Positions 15,635-24,600 of a stretch of 34,869 bases of DNA are shown here, piece by piece. The stretch is from Bacteroidales bacterium (GTDB lineage Bacteria > Bacteroidota > Bacteroidia > Bacteroidales > F082): positions 1-34,869 of the forward strand of contig JAEETH010000036.1 of the NCBI GenBank assembly GCA_016290215.1, read 5' to 3'. The translations under genes were made by a program, and so were the position numbers. Position 1 is the stretch's first letter. The number at the start of each line of letters is the position of its first letter. The notes beneath the pieces were generated by a model. That model was not told the origin of the DNA, ran no database searches, and saw nothing but the letters and a program-made list of their open reading frames with translations.

Positions 15635-17584
15635 TCATTTTTTTTCTAAAACTACAGGAAAATAAAAACTCTTGCTTTCTGAAGAAGTTGATTTATAGAT
15701 GTAGCCTTTGCCTGGTTCAAATTTACTAAACGTGCCAATCCAATTGCCGTCGGAATACATGGCAATGCCCGTCATCGACTTAATGAAATCGCCGTTGTTT
15801 GGGACAAGGCCTGATAGAGCTTGGTTGAGGCTCATAGACTGCGCCAATGGGTAACCTATCCAGTTGAAGCCGGGTGCCAAAGTAACAGGATGAGTTGATG
15901 GGTCAATAGGTGTACCTCTTACGACCAGTTCCAACTCGGTGCTTGATTCCAACATATACATTTTTATTGGATCGAAGGTCTCCAAATTGCCATCCCAACC
16001 ATAATTAGGCAAATACGAAATGGCACCATCCGAAGTAACCACACTGAGACCTTTATCACCCAAAGCCACCTTAAGTTGCTCCAAATCAATGTCAAGATAA
16101 GTCGACCACCAATTCCATCCACGAGAAATGGTGATGGTTTGCTCAACAAAGTCAGATCCTTCTTCAACCTCGAAATGATGAGGTTCAACGGCTCCAAAAC
16201 TCGGTTGCGAATAGCGGTGACCCGACTCATCGGCTCCGTAGACATAATAATCCACAGATGATCCGTAATGGTAACCTTTGATATAGCCGACATATTCATA
16301 CGGATTGCCCGTGGCGGTCATCTTTGCAGTTTGGTATGCGCCACCATCGATGCGGTAATACACCAAAAGCGAATCTTGCTTGAGGTTTTCTCCGCTGTAG
16401 GCGATGAATTTGGAAGTGATGGCGATGGAATCCTGCATGGGCTGTTCACCAAAAATCACATTGCGATGGTCGACAAAGAGCATGTCGAAGTCCATCACAC
16501 CACGGGTGCGGCAATGCAAAGCATCCGTGTTTTGCCATCCTGTACTGTAATTGCTGTTGGTGACACCGATAATCTCATATCCAGGCAAAGCCTGCTGGTA
16601 AACAGCCAAAGCATTATTGTTATAGGTGCTGTTGCTGCCCAAAGGAACAAAAACCGTATTGTTGAGAATCAAACTGTTAGTATAGGGTGCCAAAGTGGAT
16701 CCACCTGGTTCGTAAACACGGTAAACCTTATAAGGATAGCCCCAGCAGCAGTTGGTATTGGCAAAAAATTCAGCCACTTGCTCGTATTCATCATATTGGC
16801 TGTTGGATTCGGGCAGTTGGGCAATGAGAATCTTGTCGGGAGCCAACAGTTTGCCCCAGCAGTCCACATGGGCGATGTAGTCGCCTTGTGGGTCGATGGT
16901 GATGTGATAAGGATCGATGCCGAGGTAGTCACGCATTTTGTTACGGACATTGGTTTCGTTGTTGTTGTTTTCATTCAAGATAAGTTCATCGGAAACACCA
17001 ACTCCACGACCATCCTCCATCATGTTACCACCCGTATGCGTCAGGTTCATACCATAAACAGTGAGTCCCAACTGTTGTCCCATGTATATTGGAACCATGT
17101 TGTCGTTTTGGCGGGGACGGTTATACACATTGTCCACAATGGCCGGTTCAAGGTCATTAAAAATGTACCAAGGTCCATAGTCGCGCACCCAATAAGAATC
17201 CGTCGACATATTATAATAGGTAATATTGTTCATGTTGCAACCAGCATTTTGGAAAGTGCTATTGGCACTATTCTGTTGGCTTGAAGTTACCAAAACATAT
17301 ACCTTGGTACGTTCAGAGAGTTGTTTTACAAAGCTGGTAGGAATGCCCAGCGGATAACGGATGGTGACCGCTTGCATAGGCTCAAACTCGGCAGGGAATC
17401 GGACATAGTCACCCGAAGGCGGGTTAGTCTCGTTAAAAAGGACACTGCGTTCTTTGGAAAGCATTTCCTCTTCCGAGAGATAATGCAACTTTTTCCAATC
17501 AGGTTTCTTTGTGTCTTGTGCAAAAATCAAAACATTGCCAAAAATCAAAATAAAGGCCAAAAAAATAAATTTCAGTTTTTTCAT
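15635..17584 (-). CDS. Secreted peptidylarginine deiminase-like enzyme (PAD_porph family)
   Basis: Starting at the ATG at 17584, the protein is 649 residues with signal peptide MKKLKFIFLAFILIFG...IFAQ. Residues about 55-390 form a guanidino-group-modifying domain of the PAD_porph/agmatine deiminase family. The catalytic set of P. gingivalis PPAD has counterparts in order and near-identical spacing: D135 (RDYGPW), H239 and D241 (HVDCW), N303 (YTNSLIL) and C358 (ALHCRTRG). An R-x-R pair (R156/R158 in YNRPRQND) matches the PPAD arginines that bind the substrate C-terminal carboxylate. Deimination of C-terminal arginine to citrulline is therefore plausible; agmatine deiminase activity is less likely for an exported enzyme. 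An Ig-like region (about 395-475) is followed by a module (486-649) also found in the neighbouring protease. No T9SS tail is present. It lies 82 bases downstream of the protease. Confidence 0.88.
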   Translation of the reverse strand: MKKLKFIFLAFILIFGNVLIFAQDTKKPDWKKLHYLSEEEMLSKERSVLFNETNPPSGDYVRFPAEFEPMQAVTIRYPLGIPTSFVKQLSERTKVYVLVTSSQQNSANSTFQNAGCNMNNITYYNMSTDSYWVRDYGPWYIFNDLEPAIVDNVYNRPRQNDNMVPIYMGQQLGLTVYGMNLTHTGGNMMEDGRGVGVSDELILNENNNNETNVRNKMRDYLGIDPYHITIDPQGDYIAHVDCWGKLLAPDKILIAQLPESNSQYDEYEQVAEFFANTNCCWGYPYKVYRVYEPGGSTLAPYTNSLILNNTVFVPLGSNSTYNNNALAVYQQALPGYEIIGVTNSNYSTGWQNTDALHCRTRGVMDFDMLFVDHRNVIFGEQPMQDSIAITSKFIAYSGENLKQDSLLVYYRIDGGAYQTAKMTATGNPYEYVGYIKGYHYGSSVDYYVYGADESGHRYSQPSFGAVEPHHFEVEEGSDFVEQTITISRGWNWWSTYLDIDLEQLKVALGDKGLSVVTSDGAISYLPNYGWDGNLETFDPIKMYMLESSTELELVVRGTPIDPSTHPVTLAPGFNWIGYPLAQSMSLNQALSGLVPNNGDFIKSMTGIAMYSDGNWIGTFSKFEPGKGYIYKSTSSESKSFYFPVVLEKK

Positions 17585-17621
17585 AACCAAATAAAAAATG
17601 CAACAGTGTTTGCTCAAAAAG

Positions 17622-17658
17622 AAAAAATGGGCTGAAGCTCACTTTGGAACTCCAGCCC
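17622..17658 (-). terminator. Terminator between the C25 protease and deiminase genes
   Basis: A 9-bp stem (17650-17658 with 17629-17637, one G-T pair) is followed on the minus strand by T6. Readthrough to the deiminase gene, for which no clear separate promoter was found, is possible. Confidence 0.75.
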
Positions 17659-17666
17659 TAAATCAT

Positions 17667-20600
17667 TTATTTCACTACTAGTTTTACAAAATGAGTGGTC
17701 CCATTTCTGTCAGTGATCTTGATAGTATAGACTCCAGCAGTTGGCAAACCTGCCATTGAAAAACGGGTACCGGAAAGAGTTTCGGTACGGACCCTTGTTC
17801 CAAGGGCGTTAAACACCTCGACACTGGCGTCGTTAATCTCGATGTCTGCAGGTATCTCCATGCTGAAAGCCTGACCTTTGTCAACAGGATTGGGGAAGAT
17901 GCTTAGGCTGTTGCTATTGACATGGAGAACGAAGGGGTTCTGCAAATCACCGACCAAAGCGTCAGCGATGAATACGATTTCCTCCTTCACCTCGCGTTGA
18001 ATGTCACCGTCGAGAATCCTAAAGCTGATAGGCTCATTTGACTCGCCGTGGATAGTCATAAAGGCGATGTAGCGTCCCATCTCTGGAATGAGTTGTAGAC
18101 GCATGCTGCCACGACATTCGTTACCAGCAAAAGCGCCAATCTCGATACCGTCATTAAAGGCCTCAGCCCCGTCAATTTCCACCACGGCCATCACATTCAT
18201 GTTGTTCGCGAAGCGAGACGACTCAGGTGTCCAGTAGTTATCTTCAATTGTAATGCTGGCCTTTGCTCCACCTTCTCCGTTAGCCGGATAATAGAAGGTT
18301 TTTTCAGTAGAGGCATAGGAATAATACTTGTATCCTTGTCCAGGTTCCATAGTAAATTCGCTCAACCAAGAAGAGCCGCCCCATGTCGCCATTTGATTCT
18401 TAGACTTGATGATGTCACCAAAAGCTGGGGTAAGATTTGCGAGGGCTTCACTGACGCTCATGCTCTGTTGGACAGGATAACCAATCCAGCTCCAACCATT
18501 TTGATTGATAGTAACAGGAATTTCGGTGGGGTTGAGCGGTAAAGCGCTCAGTGTGAACTCAACTTCTTGACTCACGCTAATCTCGAGCATCATTGACGGG
18601 TCAAGAGCATTCAAATTGCCGTCCCAACCCAATCCTTCAAGATACGAAACCGAACCGTTTGTTGACAAGATGGTGTTGCCATAGTTGCCCAATGCTGTCT
18701 CAAGGTCGTTGAGGCTAATGTCGAGGTTGGTCGACCACCAGCTCCAGCCTTGTGACAGGATAATCTGCTGTTCAGGCTGTTCAGGCTCGGACACCACACC
18801 GCTCAGGCTGACGCTACCAATGAAGTTGTTGCCAGCAGTTGCATTGAGTGTGCCACTATAGCTGCCTGCCTCGAGACCCTCAGCCATGCGAACGTAGACC
18901 GTGGCGGGAGTGATGGTGACAGGCATCTCAATAGTGATGGCGGCATCGGTATCGAGCACGAAGTCGTCAACATTGATATAGAACTGGTCACTGCAATTGA
19001 AGTGACGCACAGCGATATAGCCAGTTTGTCCTGCAAAAGCACTCAGGTCAACTGAGAAATGCTTCCAATCGCCACTCGACAAAGTCCATTCGCCTAACAT
19101 GGTGAAGCTGCTCGCGTTGGTATTTGTGGTGGAGACCAAAATAGCAAAATGCTCGGCAGGATAGGCGGCCTGTTGTGGATGTGCCCACATGGAGAACGAA
19201 CCGCCAAGGGTTACCTGAGGTGAAATCAGCCAGTTGTCGGGGGTTAATACTCCAGCATTGTTGTCGTATGACTGTGAGTAAACAATACCCGTTGAGCCGT
19301 CATGACCACCAAAATCGGTGTTATGCGTCCAGTTGTATCCGTCCCCATCAGCATCAGCGACAGTCCAGCCTTGCAAACCATCTTCGAAGTCCCAGGTTTG
19401 CACATCACGGTTGCGCTTGCTCGTTTCGCGAGGAATAACAACGGATGAAGCGTAAGTGCCATTCTCGTTCAAGCTGATTTCGAAGTTGGCGGGAGCAGTA
19501 ACGGTGATGTCATTGCTGAGGTCAACGCCAACAATGCCAAACTTGTAAGTAGCCGACGGGCCTTGGCCTTCCTCATAGCTGAAGTCGTCAATTTCATCAG
19601 GCGACACGGTTAGCGATTCGGCGCTGCCCGGAACCTTGATGGTGAACTTAATCTGGTTGTTGGAAGTAGAACGAGTTCCAGTGGTGCTTTCAAGTTGATT
19701 GGAGTAGCCAATAACACTGCTATAGTCAGTGGCACTATTGCCTGTACTATAGACATACATGGCTCTGTTAGCTCCAGTGCTATATGTGCTAAATGCCCTA
19801 GAATTATTACCTACCTGCGTAGTGGTTTTGTCCACGACGCAAATATTAAGATTGCTCGTGCCATCATATTCGAAAGGTGTATCTAAAGTGATGGTAGCCC
19901 AATTGTTAGTGAAGCTAACACTACCCGAATACACCTTGGCTACCGAACCCATGACCTCCCAATCCGTGGTGGAACTAAAAGCTGTCTTGTCAGTGTGAGC
20001 CATGTAAATGTCGAGATTACGGGTAACACTTCCATTGGCTTTGAACGCTATAGCGGTGATTCTACCATTATAACCAATCTCGGCGGCAGTGTAAATCTGC
20101 TGCGTAAGGGAATGACAAATAGTTCTCCTATAAACATAAGTTGGGAGATATGAATTTGTGCTAGTGCCGTTACCAACGGTTTGCTCATGCTCCTCTTCCG
20201 TCACGAAAACGGCCATCACGGTCACATCGCTTGAAGGCATAAAGAACCAACTGTTATTCACCACTGCGATCACATCCCTCGGGCTGCCGGTCTTATAAAC
20301 ATACCAGGCCTCAAAGACGCAACCATTATTAGGTGTAGCAGTCAAAGTAACAACATCGCCAGGTTGCAGTTGTTCAGTATGGTCAGCGCTTACAGTGCCA
20401 TTAGGAGTTTGGTTCAGAGTGACCATGAAACCTTGTGAGAAGGCGGCAGTCACAGTCACATTGCTCTCAGGCATGGTGAACTGGTCGTTGGTCACCACAA
20501 CAGTTTGGTTGTTGGCATCAACCACATTCCATTCCACAAAGAAATAGCCGCTCTCTGCCGCGACACTCAAGGTAACCACATCGCCAGGATAAGCTGTTGC

Positions 20601-23600
20601 CAGGTCAGCAGTGATGGTGCCACCCTCGACTTGGTTGACGGTGACATTGTACTGAGGTATCTCTTCGAAGATGGCCGTGTAAGTAGCGGCATTGTTCACT
20701 TGGAAAGTGTAAGGATTGGCTGTGGAAACGATGTCACCACCCAGCTGCCATCCAGCGAAAATATAGTGCTCGTTAGGTGTGGCAGTCAGCGTACAGTTGC
20801 TGTTTTCATAATAGGTGCCAGCGCCAGTGACATTACCACCCACTGCGGGACTGGCATTGACCGCGATACTATATTGTTCACCACTGCCAGGAATGACGGT
20901 GCCGATGAGTGCGACCGTGGCTGAAGTTGTGCTCGAAGTCAAGGTCAGGTTGCCGTTACATGTGCCAGGAGTGTTGGAGTTCAGGCGGACATATACATTG
21001 GAACGAACGCTACCGTTGGAAGGTGTCAATGTCAACGAACTATTGTAAGTGCCATTTTGCGTGGCGCATACCTCATAGCCATTGGGAGCTGTGATGGTAA
21101 GGTTGGTTTGGAGGTTGTTTCCAATAACGGACATGCTTTGCGGCTCGGAGGCCATGCCTGCAATGGCGTTGAAGCCGCTCAAACTCGTGGGTGACACAGA
21201 GAGATAGCCTTCGGCGCTCGGAACTTCTTTGGTAAGCATTATCTGGTTATTGCTCGTAAGAAGGTTGTTATTGGAGGAGGCGGAAATTGAGGCAGGATTA
21301 AAGTCCGTATCATCTTGATATGTATAGTGTGCTCTGTTTGCACCTGTTGAATACACATAGAAAGACATTTTACTGCTAACCCAAGAATCGGAGTTGTCGT
21401 CAACGGTGATGAGCAGGTTGTCCGTGCCGTTATACTCAAAAGGTGTGTCAAGAGGTATGACATTCCAGCCTGTCTGACCAAATGTCTGATAACCTTGAAC
21501 GACACGATAGCTTGTGCCTTGTGCTACCCAGTCGGAGGTGGAGGAGAAACTATTCTTGGAAGTGTGCGACATATAAATGTCTATTGTCCTTTGATTAGGA
21601 TTTGCTGAAACATAGAATGCAATTTGGGTGATTGTTCCAGCCTCACCTACCTCGGCTTTAGTATAGATTTGTTGTGTCAGACTAAAATCATAATAGTTAT
21701 AGGTGGGAATATATTGGCTTGTACTCGTTCCGCTACCAATAGTCACATCGCCACCTGCTGGCTTGCTGAAAATGGCACTCACGGTGACAGGATAGTTGGG
21801 CATGGTAAAGCTATTGCCGCTCACGCTAACGGTGGTATTCACATCGCCAGTCTTATAGACAACCCAGCTTTCAAAGTTGTAACCGCTGGCAGGTGTAGCC
21901 GTCAGGTTGATAGTGTTGCCTTGAAGGGCATACACAGGGTCGGCACTGATGGTGCCATTCATCACCGAGGCCAAAGTGACTTGCAAGCCTGGGACGAAGG
22001 TGGCAGTCACAGTCACATCGCTCTCAGGCATGGTGAACTGGTTGTTGGTCACTGTGATGCTGTGGTTGTTAGCATCTCTCACATCCCATGCAGAGAGGCA
22101 GTAACCCATTTCGGGAGTGGCGGTCAGCGTTACCGTCGAGTTGGCATAGGCCTGTTCAGGGGCGCTGATAGTGCCGTGTTGAGGTTGGGTGCAAGAAATG
22201 TCGTATTGCGTGCCACCAACAACACTGATGGTGCCAAAATAGGGCTGGTATTGTTGACGGGTGACAACCACATAGAGTGTGCCATAAGTAGGAATGGCAT
22301 TGGTGAAGTTCACGGTAGCAACGCCCGATGAATTGGCCTCGGCAACGCCGTAGATGACCGAGCTATTGTCGGTAACGGAGACATAGGAACCCGCCAAAGC
22401 GTTAACCGTAATGGAGGAAGTACCAGGGGTGACCGTACTGGGTATCGTCACGGTGTTCGTTTCCGGCTTGGTGATATAAGGCATAATAGAACCGTCACCA
22501 AAGGTGTGGTAGAACTGGAAGTAATAGTGAGCAGAGTTGTTGCAGTTACCATCAGTGATGCCACTAGTGGTGTTACCATTGGTGACGGCTTGCTGCACGG
22601 CGAGGTTACCGACATAAAGTAATCCCGATGCCGAGTTCCAGTATTGGTCTTGGAACATAACATCGTAAACGCCTTTCGATGAGGCTGTGTTTGTAGGATA
22701 ATTGCCTGCCGAATATGAGTGCGCTCCGACTGCCCAGTAGAAGTCTTCATACCAATAGGAATAAGGAGAGCAACCTACGTAAACCACAGCACCTGCGTTA
22801 GGCACGCGAATCATCGTTTCTGCAAAGCAGGCATTGGTACCTATGGCAGAACCAGGTGAATAGGTGGTCATGGTGCTGTTGAAGTTACCCGTCAAGCAGC
22901 AGTTGCCGACACCAAAGAAATACTTGCCTGTGTTGGAAAGCGTGGCCACTTGGGCTGCTGTCATCAAAGGTTGAGTCCATTCCTGCTTGTCGCCATGGGC
23001 AGTGTAGTTCAAGAAGCACACACCGTTGTTGATGCCTTGGTAAACACCATTGTTGCTGCCACTGTAACCTTGAGATGACGATGTTGAAACCGTAGCACTA
23101 ATGGTGCCGCTGCCAAAGCCACCATACGTGGTGTTGCTTGACTTGAAGTAATAGTTTGTACCGTAGTTGATGGTCGGTTTGGCAACTTTAGGTGTCCAGT
23201 TCGAATCCCAACCGCCAACGAGGATAACATTGTTCAAATAATTGCCACCATCAGAAAACTCATATTTTTCATAAGTTAACACCTTATTAATATAGTTGGT
23301 CAAGTGTGTGGTGTTCTCCACCGAAATACGGCTATAGTACATGTCGGGGAAGTAGTTGGTTGTATTGGAAGTCGTGAAGTTGACAGCAGCGTAGCCAAGG
23401 TCGGAAGCACAGTTTCCAATGTCGGAATCTATGTTTTTGTTCATGTATTGAGGAACCTGTCCAGTGTCACCAATCACAATCAGATAAGTGTAGGCATTGC
23501 CATCCGAGACAGATGCATTGTATTTTGTCTTGATGAAGTTTTGTATGTTAGTGGCTGTCGTTCCTGTCTCATCGGTATAGTGGATGTCAACATAATAGCC

Positions 23601-24413
23601 CTTCTGCAATTTCCACTCCAACCAGCTATTAAGAGCTGCGTTGTTCTTGAAGCCCGAATAGCAAATCACGAGCATCTTAACAGGTGTGTTGTAAAGATCG
23701 GGATGGTCGGTATAGACATCCGCTACAGCTCTGCCATTGAATAGCTGTGCATAAACGGGTTCAAAAGCTGGGCTGTAAGTCTTCAGCAGCATGTCTTCGG
23801 TAGCTTGTGTATCGGCGCCATCGAAGTGAACGGTAACTTCAATGTCATTGAACACACGGATGGTGTTGTTGACGGGGTCATAGCTCATGGGCTCGATGAT
23901 CATCGTTCCAAGTTGGATGCCACGCATCCTGCCTTCCACATTGACAACCGCTGTGGGTTCAGAACGCAAGCCACGAGTTTGGTAAGCAGCATCATTCATG
24001 ATGAATGGCACGTCTTCCGGTTTTTGGTCTTTACGCACAGAGGGTTGGCGCGGCACCAAAGTCTTCATGTCGTAGTCAGCAAGACGATAGTCTGTGACGC
24101 TGTAGCTCGTGACTTCAATGCGCGGGGTGGCACCGAAAGGAACGGCGATAAGTTCATTCACGACGGGAATCTGAGGATCACCCACATTGCCGCCGAGTAC
24201 AGTGTTGGGCAGGCTGAGCCATGAGAAAGTCCCACGCTCACTTTCGTAATCCTGCGCTTCGATAGTAGAGAACGAAAACGAAGCCTTGAGGCTCGTCATG
24301 TCGCTCTTCACACATTCGGCCTTATTGGCTGAACGTAGCTGGAGAGTTTGCTGTGCCATTGCAGTGACGCAAAATGCCACCAACAGCATTGAAAATAACA
24401 GTCTTTTCATCAT
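17667..24413 (-). CDS. Giant gingipain-family (C25) cysteine peptidase with adhesin-like modules and T9SS tail
   Basis: The ATG at 24413 (or the next codon, 24410) gives about 2248 residues with a signal peptide; a longer TTG start is rejected. Domains in order: gingipain-type propeptide (25-235), C25 catalytic domain (240-650) with His473 (TAHGDKQ) and Cys506 (GNCCLTGNF, 33 residues on, the same spacing as in RgpB and Kgp), Ig-like domain (652-733), five Flg_new/InlB-type repeats (737-885 and 1178-1410), two copies of a roughly 180-residue beta domain (889-1063, 1412-1595), two BACON-like domains (1070-1177; 1600-1873, split by a cleaved-adhesin domain at 1665-1823), a W-W-S ... G-x-G-Y module (1885-2043), an EIGAFAGNECRG domain (2050-2165) and a T9SS sorting domain (2170-2248). 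It is expected to act at the cell surface. Arg or Lys specificity cannot be read from the sequence. Confidence 0.93.
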   Translation of the reverse strand: MMKRLLFSMLLVAFCVTAMAQQTLQLRSANKAECVKSDMTSLKASFSFSTIEAQDYESERGTFSWLSLPNTVLGGNVGDPQIPVVNELIAVPFGATPRIEVTSYSVTDYRLADYDMKTLVPRQPSVRKDQKPEDVPFIMNDAAYQTRGLRSEPTAVVNVEGRMRGIQLGTMIIEPMSYDPVNNTIRVFNDIEVTVHFDGADTQATEDMLLKTYSPAFEPVYAQLFNGRAVADVYTDHPDLYNTPVKMLVICYSGFKNNAALNSWLEWKLQKGYYVDIHYTDETGTTATNIQNFIKTKYNASVSDGNAYTYLIVIGDTGQVPQYMNKNIDSDIGNCASDLGYAAVNFTTSNTTNYFPDMYYSRISVENTTHLTNYINKVLTYEKYEFSDGGNYLNNVILVGGWDSNWTPKVAKPTINYGTNYYFKSSNTTYGGFGSGTISATVSTSSSQGYSGSNNGVYQGINNGVCFLNYTAHGDKQEWTQPLMTAAQVATLSNTGKYFFGVGNCCLTGNFNSTMTTYSPGSAIGTNACFAETMIRVPNAGAVVYVGCSPYSYWYEDFYWAVGAHSYSAGNYPTNTASSKGVYDVMFQDQYWNSASGLLYVGNLAVQQAVTNGNTTSGITDGNCNNSAHYYFQFYHTFGDGSIMPYITKPETNTVTIPSTVTPGTSSITVNALAGSYVSVTDNSSVIYGVAEANSSGVATVNFTNAIPTYGTLYVVVTRQQYQPYFGTISVVGGTQYDISCTQPQHGTISAPEQAYANSTVTLTATPEMGYCLSAWDVRDANNHSITVTNNQFTMPESDVTVTATFVPGLQVTLASVMNGTISADPVYALQGNTINLTATPASGYNFESWVVYKTGDVNTTVSVSGNSFTMPNYPVTVSAIFSKPAGGDVTIGSGTSTSQYIPTYNYYDFSLTQQIYTKAEVGEAGTITQIAFYVSANPNQRTIDIYMSHTSKNSFSSTSDWVAQGTSYRVVQGYQTFGQTGWNVIPLDTPFEYNGTDNLLITVDDNSDSWVSSKMSFYVYSTGANRAHYTYQDDTDFNPASISASSNNNLLTSNNQIMLTKEVPSAEGYLSVSPTSLSGFNAIAGMASEPQSMSVIGNNLQTNLTITAPNGYEVCATQNGTYNSSLTLTPSNGSVRSNVYVRLNSNTPGTCNGNLTLTSSTTSATVALIGTVIPGSGEQYSIAVNASPAVGGNVTGAGTYYENSNCTLTATPNEHYIFAGWQLGGDIVSTANPYTFQVNNAATYTAIFEEIPQYNVTVNQVEGGTITADLATAYPGDVVTLSVAAESGYFFVEWNVVDANNQTVVVTNDQFTMPESNVTVTAAFSQGFMVTLNQTPNGTVSADHTEQLQPGDVVTLTATPNNGCVFEAWYVYKTGSPRDVIAVVNNSWFFMPSSDVTVMAVFVTEEEHEQTVGNGTSTNSYLPTYVYRRTICHSLTQQIYTAAEIGYNGRITAIAFKANGSVTRNLDIYMAHTDKTAFSSTTDWEVMGSVAKVYSGSVSFTNNWATITLDTPFEYDGTSNLNICVVDKTTTQVGNNSRAFSTYSTGANRAMYVYSTGNSATDYSSVIGYSNQLESTTGTRSTSNNQIKFTIKVPGSAESLTVSPDEIDDFSYEEGQGPSATYKFGIVGVDLSNDITVTAPANFEISLNENGTYASSVVIPRETSKRNRDVQTWDFEDGLQGWTVADADGDGYNWTHNTDFGGHDGSTGIVYSQSYDNNAGVLTPDNWLISPQVTLGGSFSMWAHPQQAAYPAEHFAILVSTTNTNASSFTMLGEWTLSSGDWKHFSVDLSAFAGQTGYIAVRHFNCSDQFYINVDDFVLDTDAAITIEMPVTITPATVYVRMAEGLEAGSYSGTLNATAGNNFIGSVSLSGVVSEPEQPEQQIILSQGWSWWSTNLDISLNDLETALGNYGNTILSTNGSVSYLEGLGWDGNLNALDPSMMLEISVSQEVEFTLSALPLNPTEIPVTINQNGWSWIGYPVQQSMSVSEALANLTPAFGDIIKSKNQMATWGGSSWLSEFTMEPGQGYKYYSYASTEKTFYYPANGEGGAKASITIEDNYWTPESSRFANNMNVMAVVEIDGAEAFNDGIEIGAFAGNECRGSMRLQLIPEMGRYIAFMTIHGESNEPISFRILDGDIQREVKEEIVFIADALVGDLQNPFVLHVNSNSLSIFPNPVDKGQAFSMEIPADIEINDASVEVFNALGTRVRTETLSGTRFSMAGLPTAGVYTIKITDRNGTTHFVKLVVK
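18942..19421 (-). other. Cleaved-adhesin domain nested inside a BACON-like domain
   Basis: Residues 1665-1824 of the C25 peptidase (WDFEDGLQGW, NWLISPQV, FAGQTGYIAVRHFN, DDFVLDT) match the cleaved-adhesin/MAM-like fold of gingipain adhesins. The flanks (FEISLNENGTYASS before, TVYVRMAEGLEAGSYSG after) align with the uninterrupted domain at residues 1113-1175 (YEVCATQNGTYNSS, NVYVRLNSNTPG), so one domain interrupts another. Confidence 0.75.
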
Positions 24414-24454
24414 ATTAATTATTAGAATTATTAGGTTAGTTTTTTTCAAGGGTA

Positions 24455-24485
24455 CAAATGTCGGAATTTTTTATTGATTATCAAG
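24455..24485 (-). promoter_or_regulatory. Possible promoter of the C25 peptidase gene
   Basis: On the minus strand, CTTG (24482-24485), 19 bases and GACATTTG (24455-24462) resemble TTTG-N19-TAnnTTTG with one or two mismatches. It would give a leader of about 40 bases before the ATG at 24413. Confidence 0.5.
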
Positions 24486-24497
24486 GTGTAAAAGCTC

Positions 24498-24547
24498 AAA
24501 AAAATTCAAATTCTCGCATTTTTAATGTTAAAAAGCGAGAATTTGAA
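24498..24547 (-). terminator. Terminator of the ffh-folD unit
   Basis: A perfect 13-bp stem (24535-24547 with 24505-24517) continues after a single bulged base into a further 7-bp stem with a 2-base loop (24519-24534). It is followed on the minus strand by seven T (24498-24504). Confidence 0.85.
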
Positions 24548-24600
24548 CTTGTTCTCCATAAACAAAGGCGTATTTGTCTTATGACATATACAACCTTATT

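Noticed and set aside
15635-15660. Frameshift at an A8 run hiding a T9SS tail of the deiminase
   Set aside because: The other frames after the run reach stops within a few codons and show no sorting-domain motifs.
15635-17617. Cytosolic agmatine deiminase
   Set aside because: The protein has a signal peptide, extra C-terminal domains, and the PPAD-like HVDCW, ALHCRT and R-x-R features; an exported peptide deiminase fits better.
24414-24449. Longer N-terminus for the C25 peptidase
   Set aside because: The upstream start is a TTG and would precede the normal signal peptide with extra hydrophobic residues; the ATG at 24413 or 24410 gives a standard signal peptide.
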